Positions 22,501 through 31,925 of a stretch of 64,000 bases of DNA are shown in pieces. This stretch comes from Mimachlamys varia (taxonomy: Eukaryota; Mollusca; Bivalvia; Pectinida; Pectinidae). Made by a program: the position numbers and the translations under genes. The first letter of the stretch is position 1; every line of letters starts with the position of its first letter. The stretch is taken from positions 7,822,001 to 7,886,000 of the forward strand of contig OX392534.1 in assembly GCA_947623455.1 (NCBI GenBank). Reading direction: 5' to 3'. The notes under the pieces were generated by a model. That model worked only from the letters and a program-made list of their open reading frames with translations. It did not search any database and had not been told where the DNA came from.

Positions 22501-25500
22501 CCCTATATATAGGAACAGGTAGAATGGGCGATGGAGTACAACGTGGATTACATCATTGGAGAAACGTTTAACGACTTTGGAGAAGCTCTCCTCGCCCTGG
22601 AGGCCATCAAGACATACGGCAAAGGTACTAGACAAGGAACGGTTTTAGACAGGTATTCTAGATAATCCAAGGGCAGCATGATATATAGCTGAAAGGTAGG
22701 TTAGTCATGGAGCAGACGATGAGTAAACTAAATCAAGATATCCGACAATTTGAATATGCTTGGAAATCGATTAAACCAGGGGCAAAATAGCAACAAAGGA
22801 AAAATTTACATGGAGACCCTTGTAAAAGTACAAGAGAATAAGACCAGTTGTTCCGGAATAATAAACGACAAATGCGATCAAAGGTAGGAATGACAAAAAT
22901 TAAGGACATGCATCCCTGCTCACACTTCTTTTCGTTACCATTTTGTCTTATCTTCATTAAATTGTCCCTAACACGTTACATTTACCTCCAGGTGTACCCC
23001 TGTCATCACCTTTACATTTATCCCCAGGGGTACCCGCTGTCATCACCTTTACATTTACCTCCAGGGGTACCCCTGTCATCACCTTTCCATTTATCCCCAG
23101 GGGTACCCGCTGTCATCACCTTTACATTTATCCCCAGGGGTACCCGCTGTCATCACCTTTAAATTTATCCCCAGGGGTACCCACTGTCATCACCTTTACA
23201 TTTACCTCCAGGTGTACCCCTGTCATCACCTTTACATTTATCCCCAGGGGTACCCGCTGTCATCACCTTTACATTTACCTCCAGGTATACCCCTGTCATC
23301 ACCTTTACATTTATCCCCAGGTGTACCCCTGTCATCACCTTTACATTTATCCCCAGGGGTACCCGCTGACATCACCTTTACATTTACCTCCAGGTGTACC
23401 CCTGTCATCACCTTTACATTTACCTCCAGGTGTACCCCTGTCATCACCTTTACATTTATCCCCAGGTGTACCCCTGTCATGACCTTTACATTTATCCCCA
23501 GGGGTACCCGCTGACATCACCTTTACATTTACCTCCAGGTGTACCCCTGTCATCACCTTTACATTTATCCCCAGGGGTACCCGCTGTCATCACCTTTACA
23601 TTTATCCCCAGGGGTACCCGCTGTCATCACCTTTATATTTATCCCTTAGGGGTACCCGCTGTCATCACCTTTACATTTATCCACAGGGGTACCCACTGTC
23701 ATCACCTTTATATTTATCCCTTAGGGGTACCCGCTGTCATCACCTTTATATTTATCCCCAGGGGTACCCGCTGTCATCACCTTTACATTTACCTCCAGGT
23801 GTACCCCCTGTCATCACCTTTACATTTATCCCCAGGGGTACCAGCTGTCATCACCTTTGCCCCGTCCAGTGCCTATCGTACATTTGATGGTTACCTCTAT
23901 GGAGACGCGTGCCGGAAGTTGGAAGAGGCTGGCGCAGCCGTAGTTGGTGTCAATTGTAACAGAGGACCAAAGAGCATGCTCCCAATCGTTCGTGACATCA
24001 TCAAATGCTGCAAAGTAAGTACAGTTATAGAGTGATAATGGTGTTAGACAATATTATTTGTGGAACAGGCGGGAGAGGTAGAGGTATACAATAGTATTGG
24101 TTGAACAGGCGGGAGAGGTAGAGTTATGCAAGAGTATTGGTTGAACAGGCGTGAGAGGTAGAGGTATACAAGAGTATTGGATGAACAGGCGGGAGAGGTA
24201 GAGGTATACAAGAGTATTGGTTGAACAGGAGTGAGAGGTAGAGGTATACAAGAGTATTGGTTGAACAGGCGGGAGAGGTAGAGGTATACAAGAGTATTGG
24301 TTGAACAGGCGGGAGAGGTAGAGGTATACAATAGTATTGGTTGAACAGGCGGGAGAGGTAGGGTTATGCAAGAGTATTGGTTGAACAGGCGTGAGAGGTA
24401 GAGGTATACAAGAGTATTGGTTAAACAGGCGGGAGAGGTAGAGTTATGCAAGAGTATTGGTTGAACAGGCGTGAGAGGTAGAGGTATACAAGGGTATTGG
24501 TTGAACAGGCGGGACAGGTAGAGATATACAATATTATAGATGGATCAGGCGGGAGAGGTAGAGTTAAACAATAGTATTGTTTGAACAGGCGGGAGAGGTA
24601 GAGGTATACAAGAGTATTGGTTGAACAGGCGGGAGAGGTAGAGGTATACAATATTATAGATGGATCAGGCGGGAGAGATAGAGTTATACAATAGTATTGG
24701 TTGAACAGGCGGGAGAGGTAGGGGTATACAAGAGTATTGGTTGAACAGGCGGGAGAGATAGAGTTATACAATAGTATTGGTTGAACAGGCGGGAGAGGTA
24801 GAGGTATACAAGAGTATTGGTTGAACAGGCGGGAGAGGTAGAGGTATACAATATTATAGATGGATCAGGCGGGAGAGGTAGAGTTAAACAATATTATTGG
24901 TTGAACAGGCGGGAGAGGTAGAGGTATACAAGTCGTTCTATAATGGGAAGACAAATAAGTGTTAATCATGTAACACAAAGGTGGGTTTTCAATTCTACTG
25001 AGAAGGGATAGTCAAACGGTTCCACATGACATTTAGTGGAGCGATAGGCAGATTATGTAACTAAACACAGCGGACTCGATGTCATATACATATATTTACA
25101 TTTGCTCTGCAATTTTCCATTGACACAATGCTAAGAGGCAGTTGCTGTCATACGCCTATAACACCCAGTGCCTCAGACTATAACAGCAGTTGGTATTGTG
25201 ACGTCATCAATCTCTATTGTGACGTCATGAATTTCATTGTTGTCTTCACTTGATTTGCTGATCAAAATCGGTCCGAAGAAACTAAATAAAGCATAATAAT
25301 TCTATCAAAATGTAAATATAAGTAATGAACATTTTAGCAAATATTGTTACAGTCCTATAACACACATTGCTATTGCTGACAAACTTACATAAAGCCCTAC
25401 CGGGCTTTATTTAGTTTGTCATCAATAGCAATGTGTGTTATAGGACTGTAACAACAATTGCTAAAACATTCATTGCTTAAGTAACAAAACATAAAAATAA

Positions 25501-28424
25501 CAGAATACATGTACCAAAGAGTCAACAAAGCCATAATCGATAAAACTAGTGGCAAAATAGAAACAAAGGAAAGATTTCTATGGAAGAGTAAGCGTCTTCT
25601 GTTTCATAGACGACACCCGCCATGTAAATCTTGGTCACATCCAAATAAGCACCAATCCTCAAAATGAGAATCGAGTCATCATAGTCAATCACAACAAGTA
25701 AACACACTTATAAGCAAACTCAAAAACGTCCATCTTCATATCACACAAAGATACAGAATATTTTTGGATGAGATCGAGATGGCGAAATGAACAATGACAT
25801 AAGTCAAGAATTAAAAGCAACCTCAAATGATGTGTAACAAAGGTACAAAACAACGCGACATTGAACAATACATGTAAACAAAGGAACAAAGCATTTTTTC
25901 CATAGTTTTTAGATAAACATTTTACGAAAAAATCCTCATCTAATGAAGGTGAAAGGGGGAATGGATAACGTAACACGTAAGGCAACCATAATCTCCCTTA
26001 AACAAGTCCTGCCTTATCACAGTCAGCGTGTATGTAATAGAACGGCACGCTGTAATGTTCTTAGTTAATTTCATGCTGTTTGAGATGCCATCAACACCAT
26101 TTGGATACTAATCTTTGTCTCGATATAAAAATTGTTTCAAAGTAACATAACCTCCCGTCTGTAGAATTAACATCACCCACAGTTGTCTATAGTGAAGTAA
26201 GTTTTAACCTGGCGGCGCTTCTCCTTTGTAAACAGGAGTTATTATCTTACAGTGCAATAATCGCTGTCGGCGTTTACCCCTGAGATTGGTATCCGAGTGT
26301 TTGTCAAGAAGTAGTTGGAAATAAGACCAGGGAGACCAGCTGATCTTCCAGACAGCTGGCCATGACATCTCTTAGACATGGCGAGGTCGGCATCCGCCTC
26401 GTGCTGGGGAGCTTCTCGCCGGTCACGGTCTTCTGAACGCTTATTTAAAAAATCTGTGTACATCCCGGAACTGAATCTCTAACGAGGAAGGGCGTTTCCC
26501 CTCTGTACATTCCCGGTTAGAATGGAGTTGTCTTCCCATGATAAATGCCTAGTCATATTTCAGTAAATGAAAAGCACGTGTCTCCTGTTTAAAGTGATAA
26601 AGTATTTCTGTGAACTTTGAATGTTTCCCTAAGGTTTTTAAGAGGCTAAAGCTCAACTTTTGGTAGAACCAATGCTATTTTCCTATTTCTATGTAGCATC
26701 GGGGGCTGTTTGCAATCGGCTTCACTGGTATTACCGCTGTAGACTAAGTCTATTACAATTACACATTTGTCATTAATTATTTCATCTGCATCAAAGATCC
26801 GGGGCCCTGTTTCTCGTTTCGTCTGTGAGATTGCCGGCGCGTGGTGCGAATAATTTACTCCTGTCTCACTTAATTCTGTTACACATACCGCTAACTGTGT
26901 GTAAATCAAACCTTTAATGAACTGGAATCAAAACATCTATCACGTTGGGTGTGACTTCTGATGAGATTTGTTGAGCTCTCTGCCGAACAGTCGGGCTTCC
27001 CGCCGATTGTCCCTACATGTGTGTTCTATTATGCTTCTTGTATTTTTATGAACTTGTATTATCTCGGAAAAAGATATTTTATCTCATTTAGATTACATAT
27101 CCATGTGTACCGTAGTTGTAAATAACTGTTTATTATGCAAGGCAAACAAAACGTGTTCTCCTGTTCCATCTGTCTTGGTTTGTTTACTGTTAAGCTTCTA
27201 TCGTTGTAGATCAGTAGTAACGATACTTTTGAGGATTTTATAAAAAAAAAAGTAATTTTACCTACATCCATACTTTAATACAATTATCAATTCCATGCCA
27301 ATAATCGCGAAGGGTTTCCATTCGCAATTAACTCCCATAGAAAATAAATCCCATACGAAATAAACGGTGATTAACAGTAATTTGATAGCCGGAAGCGGAA
27401 ACACAACCATTGTTTTAAAGCTAATACATTTTACGTACACTGTTATATTGATAATTAGAGGTGAAGTTTAACTTTTTCGCGAATTGGGGATGATATGAAA
27501 ATGTACATGTTTGTATTCTGAGTTATCTAAACAAATATTAAAACAGTTTGTCATTGGAGTCGACCTATTTCAGAGTGCAAATGTTTGTTTCAGGGACCGG
27601 TGGCCTGTTTGCCGATCCCATACAGGACGACGGACGAACAGCCTACGATGCACTCCTTGAAAGACGCTGACACAGGCGAGTTTAATAACATATAGTCAAT
27701 ATTACATCAAAGTTTCTATGATTTCAAAATGTTCCCTGTTATGCAGTTCCACCTATGCAGTTCCACCACTATAAACACGATAAAATGCTGCTCGCCTTTC
27801 ACTTCCGGTACAGCTCCACCTCTATAAACACGACAAAAGGTTGCTCGCCTTTCACTTCCGGTACAGCTTCACGTCTATACAGACGATAAAAAGTTGCTCG
27901 CCTGTCACTTCCAAAACAGCTCCAGCTTTATAATCACGATAAAATGTTGCTCGCCTTTCACTTCCGATAAAGCTTCACCTCTATAAGCATGATACAATGT
28001 TGCTCGCCTTTCACTTCCGGTACAACTCGACTTCTATTAACATGATACAAGGATGCTCGCCTTTTACTTCCGGTGTTTTCCATACAAATTTGTTATAGTA
28101 GAGGGAACCACTGTTCTTATATATGTGGTTACTTGTCCCACAGGTAAGATGGCCTTTCCCGAGGACCTTCCCGCCTGGCTCTGCAGCCGGACCCAGATCA
28201 CGGCGTTTGCTAGCGAGGCCAAGGAGATTGGTGTCCGATACATCGGTCTCTGTTGCGGGAACGCCTCCTATTACACTCGTATCCTGGCGGAGGTGTACGG
28301 GCGCACGCCCCCGGCATCCAAGTACTCACCCGATATGTCTCAACACTTCGTGTACGGAGACGAAAAGTTCGCCAAGAAGTATTTCTCGGACGGACTGAAG
28401 GCTAAGCTGGCAACCAATGAATAG
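19576..28424 (+). CDS. BHMT: Betaine-homocysteine S-methyltransferase, complete, 7 exons
   Basis: Exons: 19576-19588, 20554-20744, 21992-22186, 22513-22624, 23836-24014, 27594-27675, 28144-28424 (1053 bases, 350 residues plus stop); all phases agree. The enzyme family transfers a methyl group from betaine to homocysteine, giving dimethylglycine and methionine, and uses zinc in a TIM barrel. The three zinc cysteines are present: Cys211 in VVGVNC, and Cys294 and Cys295 in RYIGLCCG. Glu150 (IIGETF) matches the homocysteine-contacting Glu159 of the human enzyme. Position 20 is Glu ([15 protein letters not shown]) where human has Asp26. The protein is shorter than human BHMT (406 residues) because the C-terminal oligomerisation tail ends soon after the zinc site. 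A cytosolic location is expected; no signal peptide is seen. In marine molluscs betaine is an osmolyte, so the gene may link osmolyte and methionine metabolism (inference). Four introns hold minisatellites and intron 6 has a GC donor. Confidence 0.93.
19965..20315. repeat. 51-bp minisatellite in BHMT intron 1, about 7 units
   Basis: Units contain gtgtaatctaagttgcaggg and taggccggtaatttgtcc. A 51-bp period (17 codons) keeps a minus-strand frame open as [14 protein letters not shown] repeats, which explains the 178-codon ORF at 19633-20169. The array lies about 240 bases before exon 2. Confidence 0.9.
20554..20744 (+). CDS. BHMT: BHMT exon 2
   Basis: After ctgtcggaag; reads [18 protein letters not shown], then [18 protein letters not shown] and [10 protein letters not shown] before gtagat. 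It carries the first barrel strand and the start of the substrate pocket. Confidence 0.92.
20880..21335 (-). mobile_element. Interspersed repeat family A, copy 2 (inverted)
   Basis: Reverse complement of the 7450-8150 element: agaggcgactaaat, gagaaatatcatagtctgta, then cagtatacttcagtgtggta and a cccaaaatacac end. It has one 75-bp unit instead of four and lies in BHMT intron 2. Confidence 0.75.
21992..22186 (+). CDS. BHMT: BHMT exon 3
   Basis: 65 codons, phase 0 both ends, between aaacag and gtacgt. Reads [20 protein letters not shown] and [16 protein letters not shown], matching the vAGgisqT-type strand of the family. Confidence 0.93.
22513..22624 (+). CDS. BHMT: BHMT exon 4
   Basis: Reads [19 protein letters not shown] and [14 protein letters not shown]; contains Glu150 of the substrate site. 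It ends in phase 1 before gtacta; the split Gly codon is completed by exon 5. Confidence 0.92.
22985..23835 (+). repeat. 36/37-bp minisatellite made of the intron 4/exon 5 junction
   Basis: About 23 units of 36 or 37 bases (consensus core catcacctttacatttatcc then ccaggggtacccgctgt). The last unit runs directly into exon 5: the real junction is tttacatttatccccag followed by gggtaccagctgtcatcacc, and each unit repeats both the acceptor and about the first 22 exon bases. The variant tacccc gives 36-base units; tacccgc gives 37. Confidence 0.95.
23836..24014 (+). CDS. BHMT: BHMT exon 5
   Basis: Starts at the last copy of the repeated acceptor; reads [20 protein letters not shown], then [14 protein letters not shown] with zinc ligand Cys211, ending before gtaagt. 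A minisatellite abuts it on the left, and another begins about 40 bases to its right. Confidence 0.93.
24050..24935. repeat. 40-bp minisatellite in BHMT intron 5, about 22 units
   Basis: Unit agagtattggttgaacaggc + gggagaggtagaggtataca, with variant types (agagttatgca, atattatagatggatcaggc) in a higher-order order. The atattatagatgg variant recurs at about 24531, 24651 and 24851. 40 is not a multiple of three, yet the unit is open in several minus frames. Confidence 0.95.
25324..25475. repeat. 152-bp near-perfect palindrome in BHMT intron 5
   Basis: Arms of about 75 bases (aatgaacattttagcaaata / aattgctaaaacattcatt) meet at ataaagcccta/ccgggctttat with almost no loop. It looks like a fold-back MITE. 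Confidence 0.85.
25540..25990 (-). repeat. Interspersed repeat family D, copy in BHMT intron 5
   Basis: Contains gcgtcttctgtttcatagac and cacatccaa...gagtcatcat blocks shared with 47800-48260; the reverse complement of the core (catgg/tcgggtgtcgt) is at 37200-37245. It is diverged, with no coding capacity. Confidence 0.6.
25991..27593. other. Rest of BHMT intron 5
   Basis: AT-rich sequence with short ORFs (26242-26463 and 26646-26909, minus strand) that show no domain or splice context. I see nothing else. Confidence 0.5.
27594..27675 (+). CDS. BHMT: BHMT exon 6, followed by a GC donor
   Basis: After tgtttcag; reads [20 protein letters not shown] and ends GACACAG|gcgagt. No GT donor keeps the frame: the next GT would create a stop at the exon 7 junction. 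Use of the GC at 27676 restores Gly-Lys-Met into exon 7. Confidence 0.9.
27735..28075. repeat. 53-bp tandem repeat in BHMT intron 6, about 6 units
   Basis: Units contain gctcgcctttcacttccggt and cagctccacctctataaaca, spaced 53 bases (for example 27790 and 27843). Ends about 70 bases before exon 7. Confidence 0.9.
28144..28424 (+). CDS. BHMT: BHMT exon 7 (terminal)
   Basis: After cccacag; reads [20 protein letters not shown] and [20 protein letters not shown] with zinc ligands Cys294/Cys295, ending [12 protein letters not shown] at 28422-28424. Confidence 0.95.
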
Positions 28425-28768
28425 ACAATGTGCAATTTATCACCAAAGTTTTCGCTTCCGCAATGTATATAGCTATCGCGATATGTTGCAATTTCTTTAC
28501 GGAATGGACATCGCTTTTTCAGATTGTCTGCCCCAGATGTATTTTCCGATTGAGTTTTACTGTAGATACATTTTTTTCATAAATACATTTGTCGCCTTGC
28601 ATATATATATATGCTTTCATCTTTATTTCATTACATTGGCATTCATTTGTTATGACAATATGCATATGACAATGTATACAATGGTTAAAACATAACTGTT
28701 GAAAGTGTGAGGCTATAAAAGACCAGCAATAATTGGTAAAGAAATGCCACATGTAAATATAAAAATGT

Positions 28769-28774
28769 AATAAA
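28769..28774 (+). terminator. Candidate BHMT polyadenylation signal AATAAA
   Basis: An AATAAA lies about 345 bases after the BHMT stop in AT-rich sequence. The position suits a 3' UTR, but the motif is common in AT-rich DNA. Confidence 0.45.
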
Positions 28775-28902
28775 AACATAACTGTGATTATTTGACGGTG
28801 TTATTACTGCTTGGGTTGTAACTAGTCTCCAATTATTGACCTATGAATAAGTATAGTGAGTCTAAGAGAGCACGGTGCAGTCACCCTCGGTGTTGAGGTT
28901 GG

Positions 28903-28922
28903 AGTGTGTGTGTGTGTGTGTG
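28903..28922. repeat. GT microsatellite
   Basis: About ten GT dinucleotides directly abut the left end of the fold-back element at 28925. Confidence 0.8.
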
Positions 28923-28924
28923 TT

Positions 28925-29210
28925 CACAGGGACCTGAGAATTTGTTACAGGTAGTTTTGGACCTAAAATAGGGTGTTTAGCGTAATTTTACACATTTGGG
29001 GGGTTAAGATCAATTTCCGATAAAAAAATGCCCCCTCAGTAGTCATAAAAGCTTTTATGACTACTGAGGGGGCATTTTTATCGAGCTTTTATGACTACTG
29101 AGGGGGCATTTTTATCGAAAATTGATCTTAACCCCCCAAATGTGTAAAATTACGCTAAACACCCTATTTTAGGTCCAAAACTAGCTGTAACAAATTCTCA
29201 GGTCCCTGTG
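28925..29210. mobile_element. Fold-back (hairpin) element family C, copy 1
   Basis: Left arm from cacagggacctgagaatttg to agtcataaaagc (28925-29052) pairs almost perfectly with right arm 29085-29210 ending caggtccctgtg. The apical part (gcttttatgactactgaggg) is present one extra time between the arms. A partial copy sits at 49668-49850 inside a family A element. Confidence 0.85.
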
Positions 29211-31188
29211 TGGGGGGTGGGGGTCGAATATTGGTTTCCTGTAAAAAAACATTACAAGAGAACAGAAAATAGAGCCAAATTATTCTAAACCCAAGTAGCG
29301 AAATTGAGTTTTGTACCCAATATAATTAAACCCTATGAATAGAATTGGGTGTTGTACTCCCACAAAGAAGCATATACTGGAAAACTTATTTATTGTAAGG
29401 ATTAGCATCTCCCATGAACTTAAAAGTTTAAGCTGTAATAATAATTTTTATTTTAACTTTTTCCGTTACTTTTTACTATATATATCATTCAGCGCTGTAA
29501 CCGCAGACCTGGAGATGCTAGACGGAAGGTGTTTGGATCATATTACACTTCCTTAACATTCAATTAGGCCCGAGGAAAAGCACGTGCACATGTAATGTGT
29601 ACAAATGTTCGTGTCTATCGGTTTTGACTACTGATGATATCAATCCTCCCCAGGATGACGTAAACTTGACCTACTTACCGGATGTTGCAGTCTCACTTCC
29701 GGTGCTAGCTTATGTCACTCACAGAGCCAGGCGAGCTAATGACGCCTTTGTGCAGTGTCTGTCGTCAACTTTCCTTGACCGATTATTGGTCTTGAACGAC
29801 TGTCGGAATTGTGCCTATTTTGTATGAATCACCGTTGGACAAACATAATAAATTGATGTCTTAAGGTATAACCCTGCTTGCGAAAGGGCTGGTTACAAAT
29901 AGGAAACGTGCTTCATACATTTAAAATAAAGATCTAATTTGATATATATCATCACTGGGTGAAAGGTGCTCGCTGCTTTAAAAAGAGGAAATACTGACAT
30001 TGGCAGATAAAGATTGGACAGGGATTATATATAGGATAAATGTGACATATAATTAGTTTGTGACTTCTTCACGTTTCTAGATCACGCCTAGATGATAGAT
30101 ATATGTCTACTTCATCGTGGGGCTTGTAAAAATAAAGATCCGAATAACGATATACAATGTAATATAATCCTGAACCTTGCTATCTTTGTCCTTTGTTCCA
30201 AAATCATTCAGTTTTACCGATTTTCTTTTTCGCCTGATTTTAATTTAAACAAAAAATCTTTCAAATATCTAAGTCCTTGTCCTTACCATTGGTTGTTTGA
30301 ATATTTAGGGCTAATAAAAGATCTTGCGTGACGGCCATCAGTGGAAATATTACAACGTATTGGCTTTCAGATAACAAAGGAACAGTTGATGGACACAGCC
30401 CCTTTAGGACTTTTGTTGAATCCCGACTAATAAGTGGTTAAAATTCAGCTAACGACGTGCACATATACCCAACTTTAAAGCCGACCGATGCCATTTCGGC
30501 TCCAGCTTCCATGATTCGCAATCAAAATATCTGATAGAATTGACAATACATTGACAGGCACTGCATGGTTTATTTACAAAGTTTCAACGTCATTGTAGGC
30601 CATTTTGATTCATACTTTACTTTATTAAGGCAAGGGAACTCGTTATTCACTACAATTAACTTCCAATCAGCTCTGTTTATGTATTATTGTTACAATATTT
30701 ACAAACGAATTTGATTATGGTTGAAGACCTGTGACTGAATCAGCATACAGTACCAGCAATACTAGTGATGTGTGGATCATTTCACCGTCAGCTGGTGTTT
30801 TACACGGGGCTATTGATGATGCTACATCAAGTAATTACCACGTGTTACGTATACAGGGTTGCCCAATAGGGTTACTGGTATACATCATATACTGCCTGAA
30901 CCCTCACTACTGCAACAGCAATCCATCAATTTATATTAATGCATCCGAGAATGTTTTATTTAAAGGCAAAATCATCATTGGCTGTAATAATGGAACTGTA
31001 CTAGTGATTTATTAACTATATTGGGGTCTATACTAGAACTGCATAATAACGTTTTGATGGTATGGTCTAAACAAGAAAAACTGTTTACACTGGGAACTGT
31101 GTAATAGTTATTGTTAATATTGGGGACTGTGCTGAAGCTATTGTTTATATTGGGGTGGCAGTTTAAGTATTGCTTGTTTGTGCTTTAT
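29211..31188. other. Intergenic stretch downstream of BHMT
   Basis: A 76-codon ORF at 29597-29827 has an acceptor-like tcctccccag before DDVNLTYLPDVAVSLPVL, but no matching donor exon is recognisable, so I do not call a gene. The ORF at 30731-31015 has no domain. Otherwise AT-rich unique sequence. Confidence 0.5.
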
Positions 31189-31925
31189 ATAAGGATTGTA
31201 CGTCATTTTGACTGCGTATAATGTAGTATGCCCGCAGTTGGCAACGAACATATTCTATGGTGCGCGTTACTACCGTATACGCAGACAAAATGAGGTAGAT
31301 TCCTTATATTTACACCCTTATTAATTTTCAAGTGCTATACGAAGAAAAAACCATTCGAAGCGGGTTGCTAAGATGGTAACTACGATGGCCGTGGTTGCTA
31401 AGATAATATAGTCCCATTGGATTTCATCAATATATTGGTAGATTTAGAAAATACACTGTGAACAACACTATTTTTCTTCATAACATCATATGTAAATTTG
31501 GTATTAAATAATATTTCTAGCAAGTCCAATTTATTTCTTTATTTATAACGGTCGTTATGCACACGCATTGACACAGTGATCTGGTTGTGACGCGGTCCGA
31601 CGTCAGACGTCACAACTGCAGGGCGCCGCCATGTTTGCGTTACCGTCAAATGATTTCGAATGCGCATCATTTGGAATCAAAAGTTGTCTAGAAACTATTT
31701 ATTGTTCAATTAAAAGAAATAGATTCCATATAAGTTCCATGTTTCAAAATCATGTAAGAACCAAACATTGGCCGACAGCGAATACTTATTTTTCTGAAGC
31801 GGTGCAAGCGTGAACGACGCCATATTTGAACAAATATCAATCCGCCGAGCCTTTTTCAACTGGGTATACGGTAATATATTCGCAGTCAAAGTTTACTAAG
31901 CACAAGAAGGGAGAGGTGTAAATAT
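31189..31925. mobile_element. Palindromic interspersed element family B, copy 2
   Basis: Matches 17130-17900 nearly throughout, but the terminal palindrome is shortened: about 40 bases of the right arm are missing. It contains a 60-codon ORF from ATG 31631 (MFALPSNDFECASFGIKSCL); in copy 1 the equivalent frame is also largely open, but no known protein is evident. Ends at gggagaggtgtaaatat. Confidence 0.8.

Noticed and set aside
23394..24035. 213-codon plus ORF running from the minisatellite into BHMT exon 5
   Set aside because: Only the last 60 codons (from 23836) are BHMT coding sequence; the rest is repeat DNA read through in frame.
24044..24771. Minus-strand ORFs of 105-135 codons ([14 protein letters not shown] repeats)
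   Set aside because: 40-bp minisatellite in BHMT intron 5.
22985..24935. CRISPR array
   Set aside because: Eukaryotic context, no repeat/spacer alternation: units are contiguous tandem copies.
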